A stretch of DNA of 64,000 bases. Source: Ipomoea triloba (taxonomy: Eukaryota > Streptophyta > Magnoliopsida > Solanales > Convolvulaceae). The notes under the pieces were generated by a model. It did not search any database and was not told where the DNA came from. It saw nothing but the letters and a program-made list of their open reading frames with translations. The stretch spans positions 10,310,192 through 10,374,191 of the forward strand of contig NC_044920.1 in the NCBI RefSeq assembly GCF_003576645.1, read 5' to 3'. Made by a program: the position numbers and the translations under genes. Positions 45,662-56,967 of this stretch are shown here, piece after piece (the first letter of the stretch is position 1; each line of letters begins with the position of its first letter).

Positions 45662-46644
45662 TGATATGAACCTAGTCCAATGAACCTAGTCCAAGGTTCA
45701 AACAAAGATGGAGTATTGTCCTAAGATAGCTCCCAAAGTAAGGATAGAGATGGATCGAAATACCTTAGACCTCACAAGAAACCCTTAGTCTCGAATCCTC
45801 AAAGACTTAGAAGAATCCCATTGTAGCTTCAAGTACCTCGATGATGCAATCTTCAATCAACTATAGTCGGATCTAGTTTTCTTCGATTCAAGAACGAGTC
45901 CACGAACCTAAATCTAAGGTTGATGAAAGAAAGATTGATTCGAGTCCACAAATCAATTTGCTAGTTGAGTCCACGACTAGCCACTAATTGAGTCCATAAT
46001 TAGCTATAAGGTTTCTTACACAAGTGTAAAGAAAAACTTAAGAATTTTATTGAATGAAAGCCTGTCTAAACTGATATGATTGTGCCCTATTTATAGGTAT
46101 AGGGACATCATTATAATCCTAAATACAATTGGAAAAAGAGTCCTAAACCTAATCTAAAAAGCAAGTAAATATAGTCCTATTTAGTAAGGGATTTAAGGAA
46201 TCCTTTCTAAATACAAACTAGTGTTTTCTCTTTCATGCCAAACAATTTAAAATAATGATGAACACAAATAATAGGGCTGATTAACAATTTAAAATAATGA
46301 TGAACACAAATAATAGGGCTGATTTACAATTTAAAATAATGATGAACACAAATAATAGGGCTGATTTGGAATTTAAAATAATGATGAACACAAATAATAG
46401 GGCTGATTTGGGCCTAATTTAAATCATGAACACAAATAATAGGGCTGATTTGGGCCTAATTTAAATCGCAAAATTAGCACTAAAAGCCTTGAGTTCTTCT
46501 TCATCTTTTGCAATTGGGCTTGACTTGGATTTCCACCATCTTTGAACATCACCAATGAAGAGTTGCTTTAATTGTTTGGACTTGGGCCTTGTGATTGGCC
46601 CAATTGGTACTCTCAATGGATCTTCATTATGTTGCGCCGCATCA
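45662..46644 (-). repeat. solo LTR of the 814-bp family
   Basis: It is a reverse-oriented copy with clean ends TGATATGAACC and CCGCATCA, flanked by the 5-bp duplication GCAAG (45657-45661 and 46645-46649). This proves the LTR boundaries used for element 2. Between 46241 and 46467 it contains four tandem steps of exactly 42 bp; subtracting them brings its 983 bp to about 815 bp, the normal length. Confidence 0.9.
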
Positions 46645-47696
46645 GCAAGGGAAAGGGAAGGAAGTGAAAAATGTTCCTATTATGTAGTGATGTCTGCTCT
46701 GGTTCTCTAATGAATAAAAGTTCCAATGGACTCTGCTTGCATCTATCTAGACGAATCATTAATTGATAAATTGCACTAAAAAGACTTAGTCAATTTACTT
46801 AAAATTCGAAAACGATAAGGAAATCCTTCGAAAATGCCAAGTCAAGAGGCCGAACTGACGAAAATGAGAAAAGCTCTTTCAAAGACCGAATTATTGAATC
46901 ATTAATCAACAAAGTCTTATAAGGCCGAAGTATTGATAAGAAGCCTTAAAAGATGAAGTTATAATGACTCGTTGATCAAGTTATCTTGTGAAAGCAAGGA
47001 GTGGAAACTGGAATCTGAATCCTTATAAAGGACGAAGTGTAAGAAGGGCAAATGGAGGACGAAGGATTGGAGAATCCTACAAGGACGAACTCATGAACAG
47101 TTATATTATCACAACTGTTTATCTTCATCAATGTGTAGGAAAAATGATCATGGAGGACACTTGTAGTGACGAGACTGAATGAGATATATTCATGATATGG
47201 AATAGACATTCCAGTACTTTATGGACTGTCAACCGTCAAAGCTTAAGGGACGTGCATTTAATGTGTCATCAGTACTTGAATGCTTTTCTCTTTCCTTATT
47301 AAATGCAACCTCTCATTCCTTAGGCATATTTTAGTCTCACTGTATCATTTTCAAAACACAAAAACTCAAGGGTATTAATGATTTTTGTCCTAATACCATT
47401 AATTTTACCCGAACCAGATTAGCTTTACCTGACCCTCATTTACCATATAAAAGCCAAATTCTTATGTTTTTACCTCACATTCTCATCAAAGACAGCCTCA
47501 CCCAGTTCATCTGCAAATCAATATGAGCATCAAGAAGAAGTACTAGTCAACATTCCAGAGACCATTGTCAAACCATGTGAGGATGAAACCATCATCAAGT
47601 TCTTCGCAAAGAAATCTGTAAAGGCAGGTTCGATACTTAACACCCATGGTTTTACTAAGTATGCGTTGGACAAGGAATCCGAAAATAAGATCATAT
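46645..47696 (+). repeat. probable copia 3' LTR, right end missing
   Basis: A purine tract (GCAAGGGAAAGGGAAGG) could be the polypurine tract, with the LTR starting TGTTCC at 46672. Scattered GACGAAG / GACGAAC motifs and a TATA box TATAAAAG at 47446-47453 followed by a CT-rich start fit an LTR promoter. From 47519 an open stretch reads EHQEEVLVNIPETIVKPCED and SILNTHGFTKYALDKES up to the next LTR at 47697. The assignment rests on position and promoter layout; no second LTR is available for comparison. Confidence 0.4.
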
Positions 47697-50036
47697 AATG
47701 CCTCAACCAACCACAAGCAAAGCCATAATTCCACTAACCAAATTCAGATTCATTCCCAAAGGAATTACTCAAACCCACAATGCTCAACTCAGAATAATAA
47801 CCAAAGACTCAACCAACAATGTTAGCTCAATAATCCAAGATAAACCACTAATGATCGAGAATAATTACTCACAATCAAGGGAGAATACTCAACAATATGT
47901 TCAGGACATATCCCAAAATCAAAGAGGAAACAACAGAGTCAACAAACCACAAAATAGCTACTAGAACAGAACTGAACACGAACTGGTGGAACAGAGTGGC
48001 GGAACGCCCTGGTCCGTCACCCTCCCCCGTCCCAACTAGCGGAACGCAGCGACGGAACACCCTCATCCGTCAGTCTCCACCGCCACCCTGGTCCGCCGTA
48101 ACCTTCCGCGAGAAGGTACGGAGCTTCCCAGCGGAGTCCTCCCTTCCGCCAACGCATACCACCAGACACTTACGGATTACCCAGGCGGGACACATTATAC
48201 CACCTGAACGCACCGCAAGTGCAATCCCAATACACCACTCCCAGACCAGATCAGAATACACGATAATCTAATCTAGAATACAGAATATGTTCAGATTGCA
48301 CATATTACATATCTTAGAGACCAAATAATACATGAAATCCATAACAATAGATACTCATACTCATCACAATGAAAGGATAATGAACACAAGTCCAATAATC
48401 CACAAGATAGGTTCACAATCCAACAAATCAAAGGCTAAACACCAAGAAATTCCACAGGATTCCACAACACCAAATAATATTCATAGATTCAAGAGTGAAA
48501 GTAGGTTTTAGTGTAACATGGAAGATTACCTCTTGAAGCTTTAATAATCCAAAAGAAATCACCAACTCTAAGCTTGACTCAAAAGCAAGTCCATAACCAT
48601 GAACCTGAGAATTAATTAAGTCTAATATGATCAATAACTACTACCAATAATAACGATATTAATAGTCCTAATTGGCCCATTATAATCATTGCCCATAGTC
48701 CATACCTACTGACTAGTTGAACCATAATCCTTATTAAGCATGGATAGGAATCATTACCTAAATTAAAATCGGATATAATAATGGGATCACTATTCAATAA
48801 TGACTTAATAATCCAATTAGTAGCTAATGACTCTTCATCTAGTTATAGCGCAACATTATAATCGTAACATAATCCTATGAGTAAAATTACAACCATTAGC
48901 TACTAATCCTAAGACTAACCAACCGTAATATATATAACCTATAGGCTTAATAGTTTAATCCTAAAAATTAATTATAATATTAACTTAATGAACAGATGCT
49001 CGACTAACTTGAATGTGCCAACACAAAACCAGGTTGCTATGGTCAGTGCGTTGCCGAAGGAGTTCCACCGCCGTCGCCTACGTCGAGGAGAGTTGCCCGT
49101 CGATCACCATTACTCCAAAGTCTAGCCGCCATTGCAGCGTGGTACTCGCGCCTGACGGGTGAGGGGTAACCGTCACAACCGTCCGCCAGCTCCACCGCCG
49201 CTTACGTACGCAATGCTCTGCTACAACCGTGGCATGAAGAACACCGGAGCTGAAGGTCGAAGCTGCTGCCCACCGCTGGAGGAATTCCGTATGCTAGAGA
49301 GCGTCGCGGATCAACGGGGAAGGGGGAGAGAAGCCAGTCGTCGTTCTTCTACTGCTACTCGCCGAAAAAGATGGAGGTTCGAGGAAGCTGCTTGCACCGT
49401 TGGGCTTCACCACCGGGATCACACCTATGCAGCCTCGTACTCTCTGCTTAGACGAAGAGGAAGAACATGGGACGACCCGTCGCCGCCGAACCGCCGCTGC
49501 TAGGAGCACCGCCACTGAAGAAGGAAGGTGACGCCGGGGAAGTAGGGCTACTGGCCGGAGTCACGCATGGCTGCTGTAGGAGGCTTAGCCGAGGGAGAAA
49601 AGAGAGACAGAGATGATAGAGAGACAACGAAGGGGAGCCCAGCTGCTAGAAGAGGAAATCTCCATTTATATATGTAGGTCTAAATGTGGTAGGATTTCCA
49701 TTTAGGGAAGTGGGCTAGGCTAGTTGGGACAAGACTAATCATTTGCATATAATAAAATACATATACATATATATATATAGGCCTAGGAGAACCCAAGATA
49801 TAAATCATTTTGGTCCAAGGGTAATTCATTGGATACCATATAGTAGAAATTATATAGGTTATGAGCTTATTGTGTTTTGCTTGTAAAATAGTACTATATA
49901 AAAATGGTTTATCTAGAACCCATTTCAAAATAATTAGCTTTATAATTATTTTACTAAAATAATTAATGGTAAGGAACTAAACCCATATTTTAAATATTTA
50001 TATTTAAAATAATTGTAGGGGAAATACGGGGTATCA
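47697..50036 (-). repeat. 3' LTR of a gypsy element, left end missing
   Basis: In minus orientation the LTR starts at 50036 with TGATACCCCGTATT, like the start of the family A solo LTR. TATA box ATTTATATA (minus strand TATATAAAT) lies near 49668, followed by a GC-rich leader at 49020-49600. A splice donor AAGAG then GTAATC is at 48539, matching the solo LTR at 32482. 48000-48240 has the CGGAACG / CCGCCA-rich segment also seen at 10180 and 32780. GC-rich frames in it are leader sequence, not genes. Confidence 0.7.
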
Positions 50037-50936
50037 AACTCTACACCCTTAAAAGGAGTTTCGTCCCCGAAGCTCAAAAATCGTTTTGGGGACAGAGGGT
50101 TAAAACTGTTACGATAGTATATATAGATAAAAAATATTTATGTAGTATACGCTTAATTTTGAAAAATTTTGACCTAACAAGGAAAGAGGATGAAAGGGTT
50201 AAGGTTTAAGGTTCAAGGACGATCATCGGTTAGGAATAGAATCAAGGGTCATCAAGGTTACAACATAGGAAATAAGGTTGTCACCTTGCACAAAGTCGTT
50301 TCAAGTTAAAGGGTACACACATTCAATTAGAGAGAATTGAATAGCTAAATGCTAGAGAAAGAATTTTTACAAGTGTTCTAAGAGTTTTCTCTTCTAAAAA
50401 TGAAAACTAACTCTCAAAATGTATAGAGATCCTCATATTTATACAGAAGAATTTGCACCTAGCATGTTGTGCTCAATCCACGCTGTCCCCACGGGCGTGA
50501 TCTAGAAATAATCCTCATCCATGCCTAGAATCATGCGTGATATAGGTTCAGACAACTTCCACGCTCAGAATCACGCACATGACAACAACGTGATTTGGAT
50601 ATAGTGTCAAAAGATAGATACACAATGTTTTAGGCAACCATATGTTTTGATCAAGAGAGTTGTAAGAGAATGGAAAAGGGGAATGATGTACACACACAAA
50701 CCAACTATCCACCCAACACGCCAGGACCCAACATGTAAGTAAAGTGATGGTAAGACATGAACCACTCTCCGCTTTTGCCTTTAGCGGGATTCTTTTCTTC
50801 TCATCGCCCTAGATAACGTCATTGGGCAACCCGACTTCATGTGGAGCTCCGCGCTTTTTCGAAGACAGTGTGATGGGTGCCCAAATCCTAGGGGGGTCGC
50901 TCACCTCCCCTCTTATTTTCTCGTCCCTTAGGATAA
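50037..50936 (-). other. 3' internal end of gypsy element and unassigned sequence
   Basis: Next to the LTR the minus strand reads TTCGGGGACGAAACTCC, the well-known end of gypsy pol just before the polypurine tract. This shows that the LTR at 47697 is a 3' LTR. Beyond about 50110 there is no frame. 50812-50936 matches the right flank of the Athila-type LTR at 30214. Confidence 0.65.
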
Positions 50937-52205
50937 TGATGTAGTAGTTTGCGGAGATGTGTAAGAGGGTGGTAAAATGAGGAAGAAGTTCCCCGAGCGC
51001 CGTGTTCTCAAGGACGACAAATTGGAATCGAATTAAGTGTTGGCATTTAGGATGTTAGGAGGCTAGAGTTGCAACAATCACTAGATAAACAATGAATCAT
51101 CAAGAAAGAGAAAAACAAAGGTAAAACTAAGGAAAACAAGAAAGTAAACAAGGAGATGGATATCCTACCTAGGCCGCGTGTTTGATCCTACTACGGGGAT
51201 TCTAGACAATGTGAGTCGAGCTCAATCAAGGGAGCCCACGGCACCATCACCGGGTGGCGTCACACTCCGGATTCCCGGTTCCTCAGTTGGATGGGGCATT
51301 CTATCGAATACTTGATCTACCACTCCTCCCGGACCAAGGGCGGGGATGTGGCCGATTAGGACTCATGTAGATCCGCTATCGTGCAATCTACACTTCCCCG
51401 AACTCTACTATCTATCCCGGCAAGAAATAGAAGCAAATCAAAACAATCATCAACCACACAAGACATTAGAACCCTAATTCAACATTTCTACAATGAATAG
51501 AAGAATTTCATCAAATCAATCACAATAACTTGGTTGGGACATCCAATCCCCTAATATAATCTAGCCAATCGGCATCAAAATCATAAAAGCAAAAAAAAAA
51601 AAGCCTAATATCAATAAAATCAAATTGAATTTGTAATTGGAATTAACGGAAATGCAAAAGTAGATTAGAGATTACCAATCTAAGGAAAGCACTCTATTAC
51701 ACTTCGATCTTCCAATTTCAAAAGCAAACTATAGATCTAATTCTACTCCCTACCCAAAGATCTAGAACAAAGGAAGGGGGAAATCCCATAAGGGAAGAAG
51801 AAATAAATCAGATCTAAAATTAAGAATTAGATCCCCTAAAAAGTGTTGCGGTTTGCTTTAAATAGTCTCCACAACGCCAAATCCCGAAATTTCACTTAAT
51901 GACCCCGGCCACGCCAGCTCCACGCGTGGAGGCTGGGAGTAAAACCACACTAGAATTGTTCCACGTCGGCCCCACGCGTGGGAGAGGCGTGGGCCTTCTG
52001 TGCCCGCTTCGTTTCTTCGTTGCTTCTTCCTTTGGGGTCTTGTCTTGTCCTGCAAAAATGGCTTCAAAACACGACATAAAGTAGAGTTTTGCAAGAATAA
52101 ACACATTAAAGCTCATTACGCATTAATTGATCACATATGGGCATAAAACATTGCATTTAAGTCCTCAAACCGACCCTTTTCCTAACTACTATTTGACACT
52201 TATCA
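50937..52205 (-). repeat. Athila-type 3' LTR (1269 bp)
   Basis: The ends are TGATGTAG and CACTTATCA. It is homologous throughout to the LTR at 28905-30213, including both ACGCGT palindromes (51918 and 51971). It has no primer site on its left, but on its right AAGTTTCCACACTTAAAC followed by TTGCTTGTCCTCAAGC is the reversed 3' internal end of an Athila-type element. It is therefore the 3' LTR. The base group to its left is GATAA. Confidence 0.85.
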
Positions 52206-52998
52206 AAGTTTCCACACTTAAACTATTGCTTGTCCTCAAGCAATTCATAATCTAAACTCTAATCACTTAAGTGCCAAAAGTAGTTATGTACTCTCATCAT
52301 ATGATTAACCAAGCGATTCTTGGGTGTTACCGATCGAAGAGGGTTAAATCCCCCACACTATCTACCAAGAATGTTAAACACGTCCCAATTTAATTTGAAA
52401 AATATGCCAAGGAAGAAAAAATCTCACATGGGTCAAATTTAAGCACAAGAAAACCAATTCACACATTTCCAAGCATGCAACACAATACGGGGTTCACCTT
52501 CTATTTTGCCAAGGCCTTAATATTAAGCTTAAAAATAAATAAGCTTAATTTGGGATTTAAACTCGTGTTCCTTTGCATAAATGATCTAGGTCATCTCCAT
52601 TCTATTACATATTCTCATGTGTTTAAGTGAAAGTAAACGACATAAAATCGAGGGAGTCACTAATCTGATGAAGTATGACTAAAATCAAGGTAAGGTGAGA
52701 GAACAACTAAAGCCTCTCCTGGGTAAAACAAAACACTCTCGAACCACTTTATGAAAAGTAGTCTCTTCAAAAGAAGGTATTATGGTGGACTTAATAGCAG
52801 GAACATAACCATATTTCTATTTTAAATCATTTCAACTGAAAACTTAGAAAATCATGATTTCATAAACTGGGAAATTTTAGTTTTCAAACTTCGATATCTT
52901 ACAAAGCAAATTGAACCTCCTTTTATAGGGGTGAAGGATGGTTCTTGAAACAGAAATACAACTGTCTACAATTATTAGAAGGCATGTGGATTCTTTCA
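52206..52998 (-). other. 3' internal non-coding region of Athila-type element
   Basis: No pol remains between the LTR and the first ORF1-like unit. I see only non-coding sequence with the conserved GAGGACAAGC motif on the minus strand close to the LTR. Confidence 0.5.
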
Positions 52999-54216
52999 TT
53001 AGCCTCCATATGAAGGTGGATGGAATTGGTTAGCAAATTGTGTAAGGAGCTCCTCAATCATTCTCGTGATGTGCTCCACCGCTTCTTTTATCCGTGCAAT
53101 ACCTAATCTTGCCTTGTGCTATGTGCTTGTAGAAACGCCATTTGTTCTTGGTACAATTGCATATGAAAGGCTCTTGTAGATTACCAATCCATCACCAAGG
53201 GTACACCATGTTGAACGCCCTCTCCACCTTGTTGTTGTTGCTCGTTATTTCCTTCATCATCTTCTTCCTCTTCTTCCTATTCTTCATCACCAATTAGCGG
53301 GGCATCATCACCGCCCAACCTAAGGTTCATAGCAAAGAAGTCTTGGACGGTAAATGCTTTCATCTCGGCTTCAACTTTCTCACCCATAAAATCCGCATCA
53401 AGCCCTAATCCTAGGCATAACTCCGTTACCAACGGTCCGATAAAAACGGATTGAACATTGGGCTTATTTTGAGAGGTAAGCCACTCCTTCACTTTGGCTT
53501 CCATGTTGAAATCCACTTCATTCTCCATACTCCACATGTAAAACAAATCTTGCCGGTAAGCCTTGTTTAAATTTGTTTTCCTTCCCCACAAGTTAATTGC
53601 TAAATTAAGTCGGATTGCCTTGAGATGATTCAATCGGATCTTTCTTGCCTTCTAGTTGCTAGATTTATAATCTGCATCATTTGTAATCTGGCCCAAATAT
53701 GTCGCGGCATCTCTATCGCAATCAAACTCCACATGGTACTTTCGGAAGTAGGGCTTGCTAATCTCATGACGGGTATGTAACCCAAGTATCAATGCCAGCT
53801 CATCAACGGAGTGATTATATCTCTTCCCGAAAAGCACATAAGAAATGAATTTCTTGGCATCGTTTGGCTCTTTCTTTATGTTCGAGGAAGTTAGAAACTC
53901 ATAGGTAACCGGAGTAATTGTCGGCCCTCTCTATTCAAATAATTTGCTCCATTGCGGGTGTCTTAGCAACTGATTTACCATGTCTTCGCAACCAATGTCC
54001 CTTAGCTCACTCGGATTAAAGTATTTCCCTCCAATTAAATTCTTTGACATATACACATCCAAAAGCGCCAATTTATTCATGAGTTAAGCCTCGGAGGACC
54101 CTTGTTCTTCTTGCATTACGATCAACTTGTGGTGGTGTAGGTGGTGTTTGTGCTCTAACCCTTGTTCTTACTTCCTCATAATTCCTTTTCTAGGCTTGCT
54201 CTTTCGTTCTTTCCAT
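52999..54216 (-). pseudogene. Athila ORF1-like gene, array unit a
   Basis: The ATG at 54216 (MERTKEQA then a stop) is preceded by TTTTTTTAG, a possible acceptor. Later parts read DVYVKEF, LFGKRYNHSVDELALILGLH, NLAINLWGRKTNLNKAYRQD, LFYMWSMENEVDFN and QSVFIGPLVTELCLGLGLDA, then a Glu-rich stretch and NQFHPPSYGG at 52999. The block order is that of the Athila ORF1 (gag-like) family: a LASL region, the IGF/LGLH core, an LFYMW helix and the IGPLVT motif. Several stops and frame changes make it dead. The same gene is repeated in units b to g. Confidence 0.65.
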
Positions 54217-54390
54217 TTCCTAAAAAAAGTGGTAAAGTGCATGAAAAATAAGGAAATATAAGTCTGAACCCCACGCATAGGAAACCTAATGTTTTAGTGG
54301 GACACATCTCAAACAAACATCATTCAATAATTGTTTTTTTTTTCTGCAAATCTATTCATTTCTTTGGCTTTGGAGTGGTGAATTCTTTCA
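54217..54390 (-). other. spacer between array units a and b
   Basis: The spacer of about 170 bp holds GTTTGTTTGAGATGTGTCCC, CATTAGGTTTCC and a T-rich AG before the next ATG. The same spacer recurs between all units, so the repeat unit is spacer plus gene. Confidence 0.6.
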
Positions 54391-55591
54391 TTAGCCTCCA
54401 TATGATGGTTGATGGAATTTGTTAGCAAATTGTGCTTGCAGCTCCTCAATCATTCTTGTGTGGTGCTCCACCGCTTCTCTTATCCGTGCAATTCCTAATC
54501 TTGCCCTGTGTATGTGCTTGTAGTAACGCCATTTGTTCTTGGTGCAATTGCATATGAAATGCTCATGGTACACCATGTTGAATGCCCTCTCCACCTGTTG
54601 TTGTTGCTCTTCATTTCCTTCATTATCTTCTTCCTCTTCTTTCTCTTCCTTATCACCAATTAACGACACATCATCACCGCCCAACCTATGGTTCATAGCA
54701 AAGAAGTCTTAGACGGTAATTGCTTTCATCTCGGCTTCAACGTTCTCACCCGTAAGATTCGCATCAAGCCCTAACCCTAGGCATAACTCCGTTACCAACG
54801 GTCCTATAAAAACGGACTGAACATTGGGCTTATTTTGAGAGGCAAGCCACTTCTTCACTTGGACTCCCAGGTTGACATCCGTTTCCTTCTCCATACTCCA
54901 CATGTAAAACAAATCTTGTCGGTAGGCCTTGTTCAAATTTGTTTTCCTTCCCCACAAGTTGATTGCTAAATTAAGTCGGATTGCCTTGAGATGATTCATT
55001 CGGATCTTTCTTGCCTTCTAGTTGCTAGAGTTACACTCCGCATCATTCGTAATATGGCCCCAATATGTCGCGGCATCTCTATCGCAATCAAACTCCACAA
55101 GGTCCTTCCGGAAGTAGGGCTTGCTAATCTCAAGATGGGTATGTAACCCAAGTGTCAATGCCAGCACATCAACGGAGTGATTATATCTCTTCCCGAAAAG
55201 CACATAAGAAATGAATTTCTTGGCATCGTTTGGCTATTTCTTTATGTTCGAGGAAGTTAGAATCTCATAGGTAACCGGAGTTAATGTCGGCCCTCTCCAT
55301 TCAAATACTTTGCTCCATTGCGGGTGTCTTAGCAACTGATTTACCATGTCTTCGCAACCAATGTCCCTTAGCTCACTCGGATTAAAGTATTTCCCTCCAA
55401 TTAAATTCTTTGACTTATACACATCCACAAGCGCCAAATTATTCATGAGTTAAGCCACGGAAGACCCTTGTTCCTCTTTCATTAGGATCAACTTGTGGTG
55501 GTGTAGGTGGTGTTTGTGCTCTAGCCCTTGTTCGGCTTGTGCTTGCTTCCTCATAATTCCTTTTCTTGGCTTGCTTTTTGGTTCTTCCCAT
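54391..55591 (-). pseudogene. Athila ORF1-like gene, array unit b
   Basis: This unit has the best-preserved start: MGRTKKQAKKRNYEEASTS, then TPPTPPQVDPNERGTRV and FRGLTHE. There a C-to-T change gives a TAA and one extra G shifts the frame. It continues ALVDVYKSKNLIGGKYFNP, GCEDMVNQLLRHPQWSKVF, ALTLGLHTHLEISKPYF, NLAINLWGRKTNLNKAYRQD, QSVFIGPLVTELCLGLGLDA, EEEEEDNEGNEEQQQQ and a basic end to YGG. Total length of about 400 codons sets the expected size of the intact gene. No transmembrane or catalytic motif is visible; the family is thought to supply gag function. Confidence 0.65.
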
Positions 55592-55759
55592 TTTCTAAAA
55601 AAAGAGGTAAAGTGCATGAAAAATAAGGAAATGTAAGTCTGAAACCCATGCATAGGAAACCTAATGTTTTAGTTCGACACATCTCAAACAAACATCATTC
55701 AATAATTGTTTTTTTATGCAAATCTCTTCATTTCTTTGACCTAGGAGTGGTGGATTCTT

Positions 55760-56967
55760 TCATAAGCCTCCATATGATGGTGGATGGAATTGGTTAGCCA
55801 ATTGTGCTTGGAGCTCCTCAATCATTCTTGTGTTGTGCTCCACCGCTTCTCTTATCCCTGCAATACCTAATCTTGCCTTGTGCTATGTGCTTTTAGAAAC
55901 GCCATTTGTTCTTGGTGCAATTGCATATGAAAGGCTATTGTAGATTACCAATCCATCATCACGGGTCCATCTTCACCTTGTTGTTGTTGCTCTTCATTTC
56001 CTTCATCATCTTCTTCCTTTTCTTCCTTTTCCTTATCACCAATTAGCGGGGCATCATCACCGCCCAACCTAAGGTTCATAACAAAGAAGTCTTGGACGGT
56101 AAATGCTTTCATCTCGACTTCAACTTTCTCACACGTAAGATCCGCATCAAGCCCTAATCCTAGGCGTAACACTGTTACCAACGGTCCTATAAAAACGGAC
56201 TGAACATTGGGCTTATTTTGAGAGGCAAGCCACTTCTTCACTTGGACTCCCAGGTTGACATCCGTTTCCTTCTCCATACTCCACATGTAAAACAAATCTT
56301 GTCGGTAGGCCTTGTTCAAATTTGTTTTCCTTCACCACAAGTTGAATGCTAAATTATGTCGGATTGCCTTGAGATGATTTATTCGGATCTTTCTTGCCTT
56401 TAAGTTGCTAGAGTTATACTCCGCATCATTCGTAATATGGCCCCAATGTGTCGCGGCATCTCTATCGAAAGCAAACTCCACATGGTACCTCCGTAAGTAA
56501 GGCATGCTCATCTCTTCACGGGTATGTAACCCAAGTATCAAAGCTAGCACATCAACTGAATGATTATATCTCTTCCCGAAAAGCACATCAGGAATAGATT
56601 TCTCGTCATCGTTTGGCTCTTTCTTTATGTTCAAGGAAGCAAGAAACTCATAGGTAACCGGAGTATATGTCGGCCCTCTCCACTCGAATACTTTGCTCCA
56701 TTCCGGGTGTCTTAGCAGTCGATTTACCATGTCTTCGCAACCGAATTCCCTTAGCACACTTGGATCAAAGTATTTCTCTCCAATTAAAGTCTTTGACTTA
56801 TACACATCCGCAAGCGCAAATTGTTCATGGGTTAATCCTCGGAGGACCGTTGTTCCTCTTGCATTTGGATTAACTTGTAGTGGTAGAGGTGGTGGTTGTG
56901 CTCTAGCCCTTGTTCGGCTTGTGCTTGCTTCCACATAATTCCTTTTAGTGGGACACATCTCAAACAA
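55760..56967 (-). pseudogene. Athila ORF1-like gene, array unit c, with altered start
   Basis: The frame from 56967 reads MFEMCPTKRNYVEASTSRT and runs open for 211 codons to NLAFNLW, where one GGA-to-TGA change stops it. The next 124 codons continue in the same gene (LFYMWSMEKETDVNLGVQV, QSVFIGPLVTVLRLGLGLD). The usual first exon start is missing: the spacer motif GTGTCCCACTAAAA is fused directly to GGAATTATG, so a deletion brought a spacer ATG into frame. This is the least damaged unit. Confidence 0.65.

Larger units (their letters stand above)
31204..47696 (+). mobile_element. Ty1/copia element (Sirevirus-like) broken by four insertions
   Basis: Pieces of one pol gene run in order on the plus strand: integrase end (31204-31792), reverse transcriptase (34199-35374), RNase H (43618-44000) and pol end (44610-44975). 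Then come post-pol frames and a probable 3' LTR. The pieces join exactly at target duplications GCACC, a 13-bp LINE duplication, ATATC and GCAAG, which proves that the copia copy came first. The RNase H and pol-end motifs (CAQILWMIKQLKDY, NTNDQLADIFKKPL) and the presence of extra frames after pol suit Sireviruses. The 5' part is missing to the left of 31204. Confidence 0.8.

Noticed and set aside
49159..49503. GC-rich 114-codon frame, a gene candidate
   Set aside because: It lies in the transcribed leader of an LTR downstream of a TATA box on the other strand; composition mimics coding, and no homology is recognisable.
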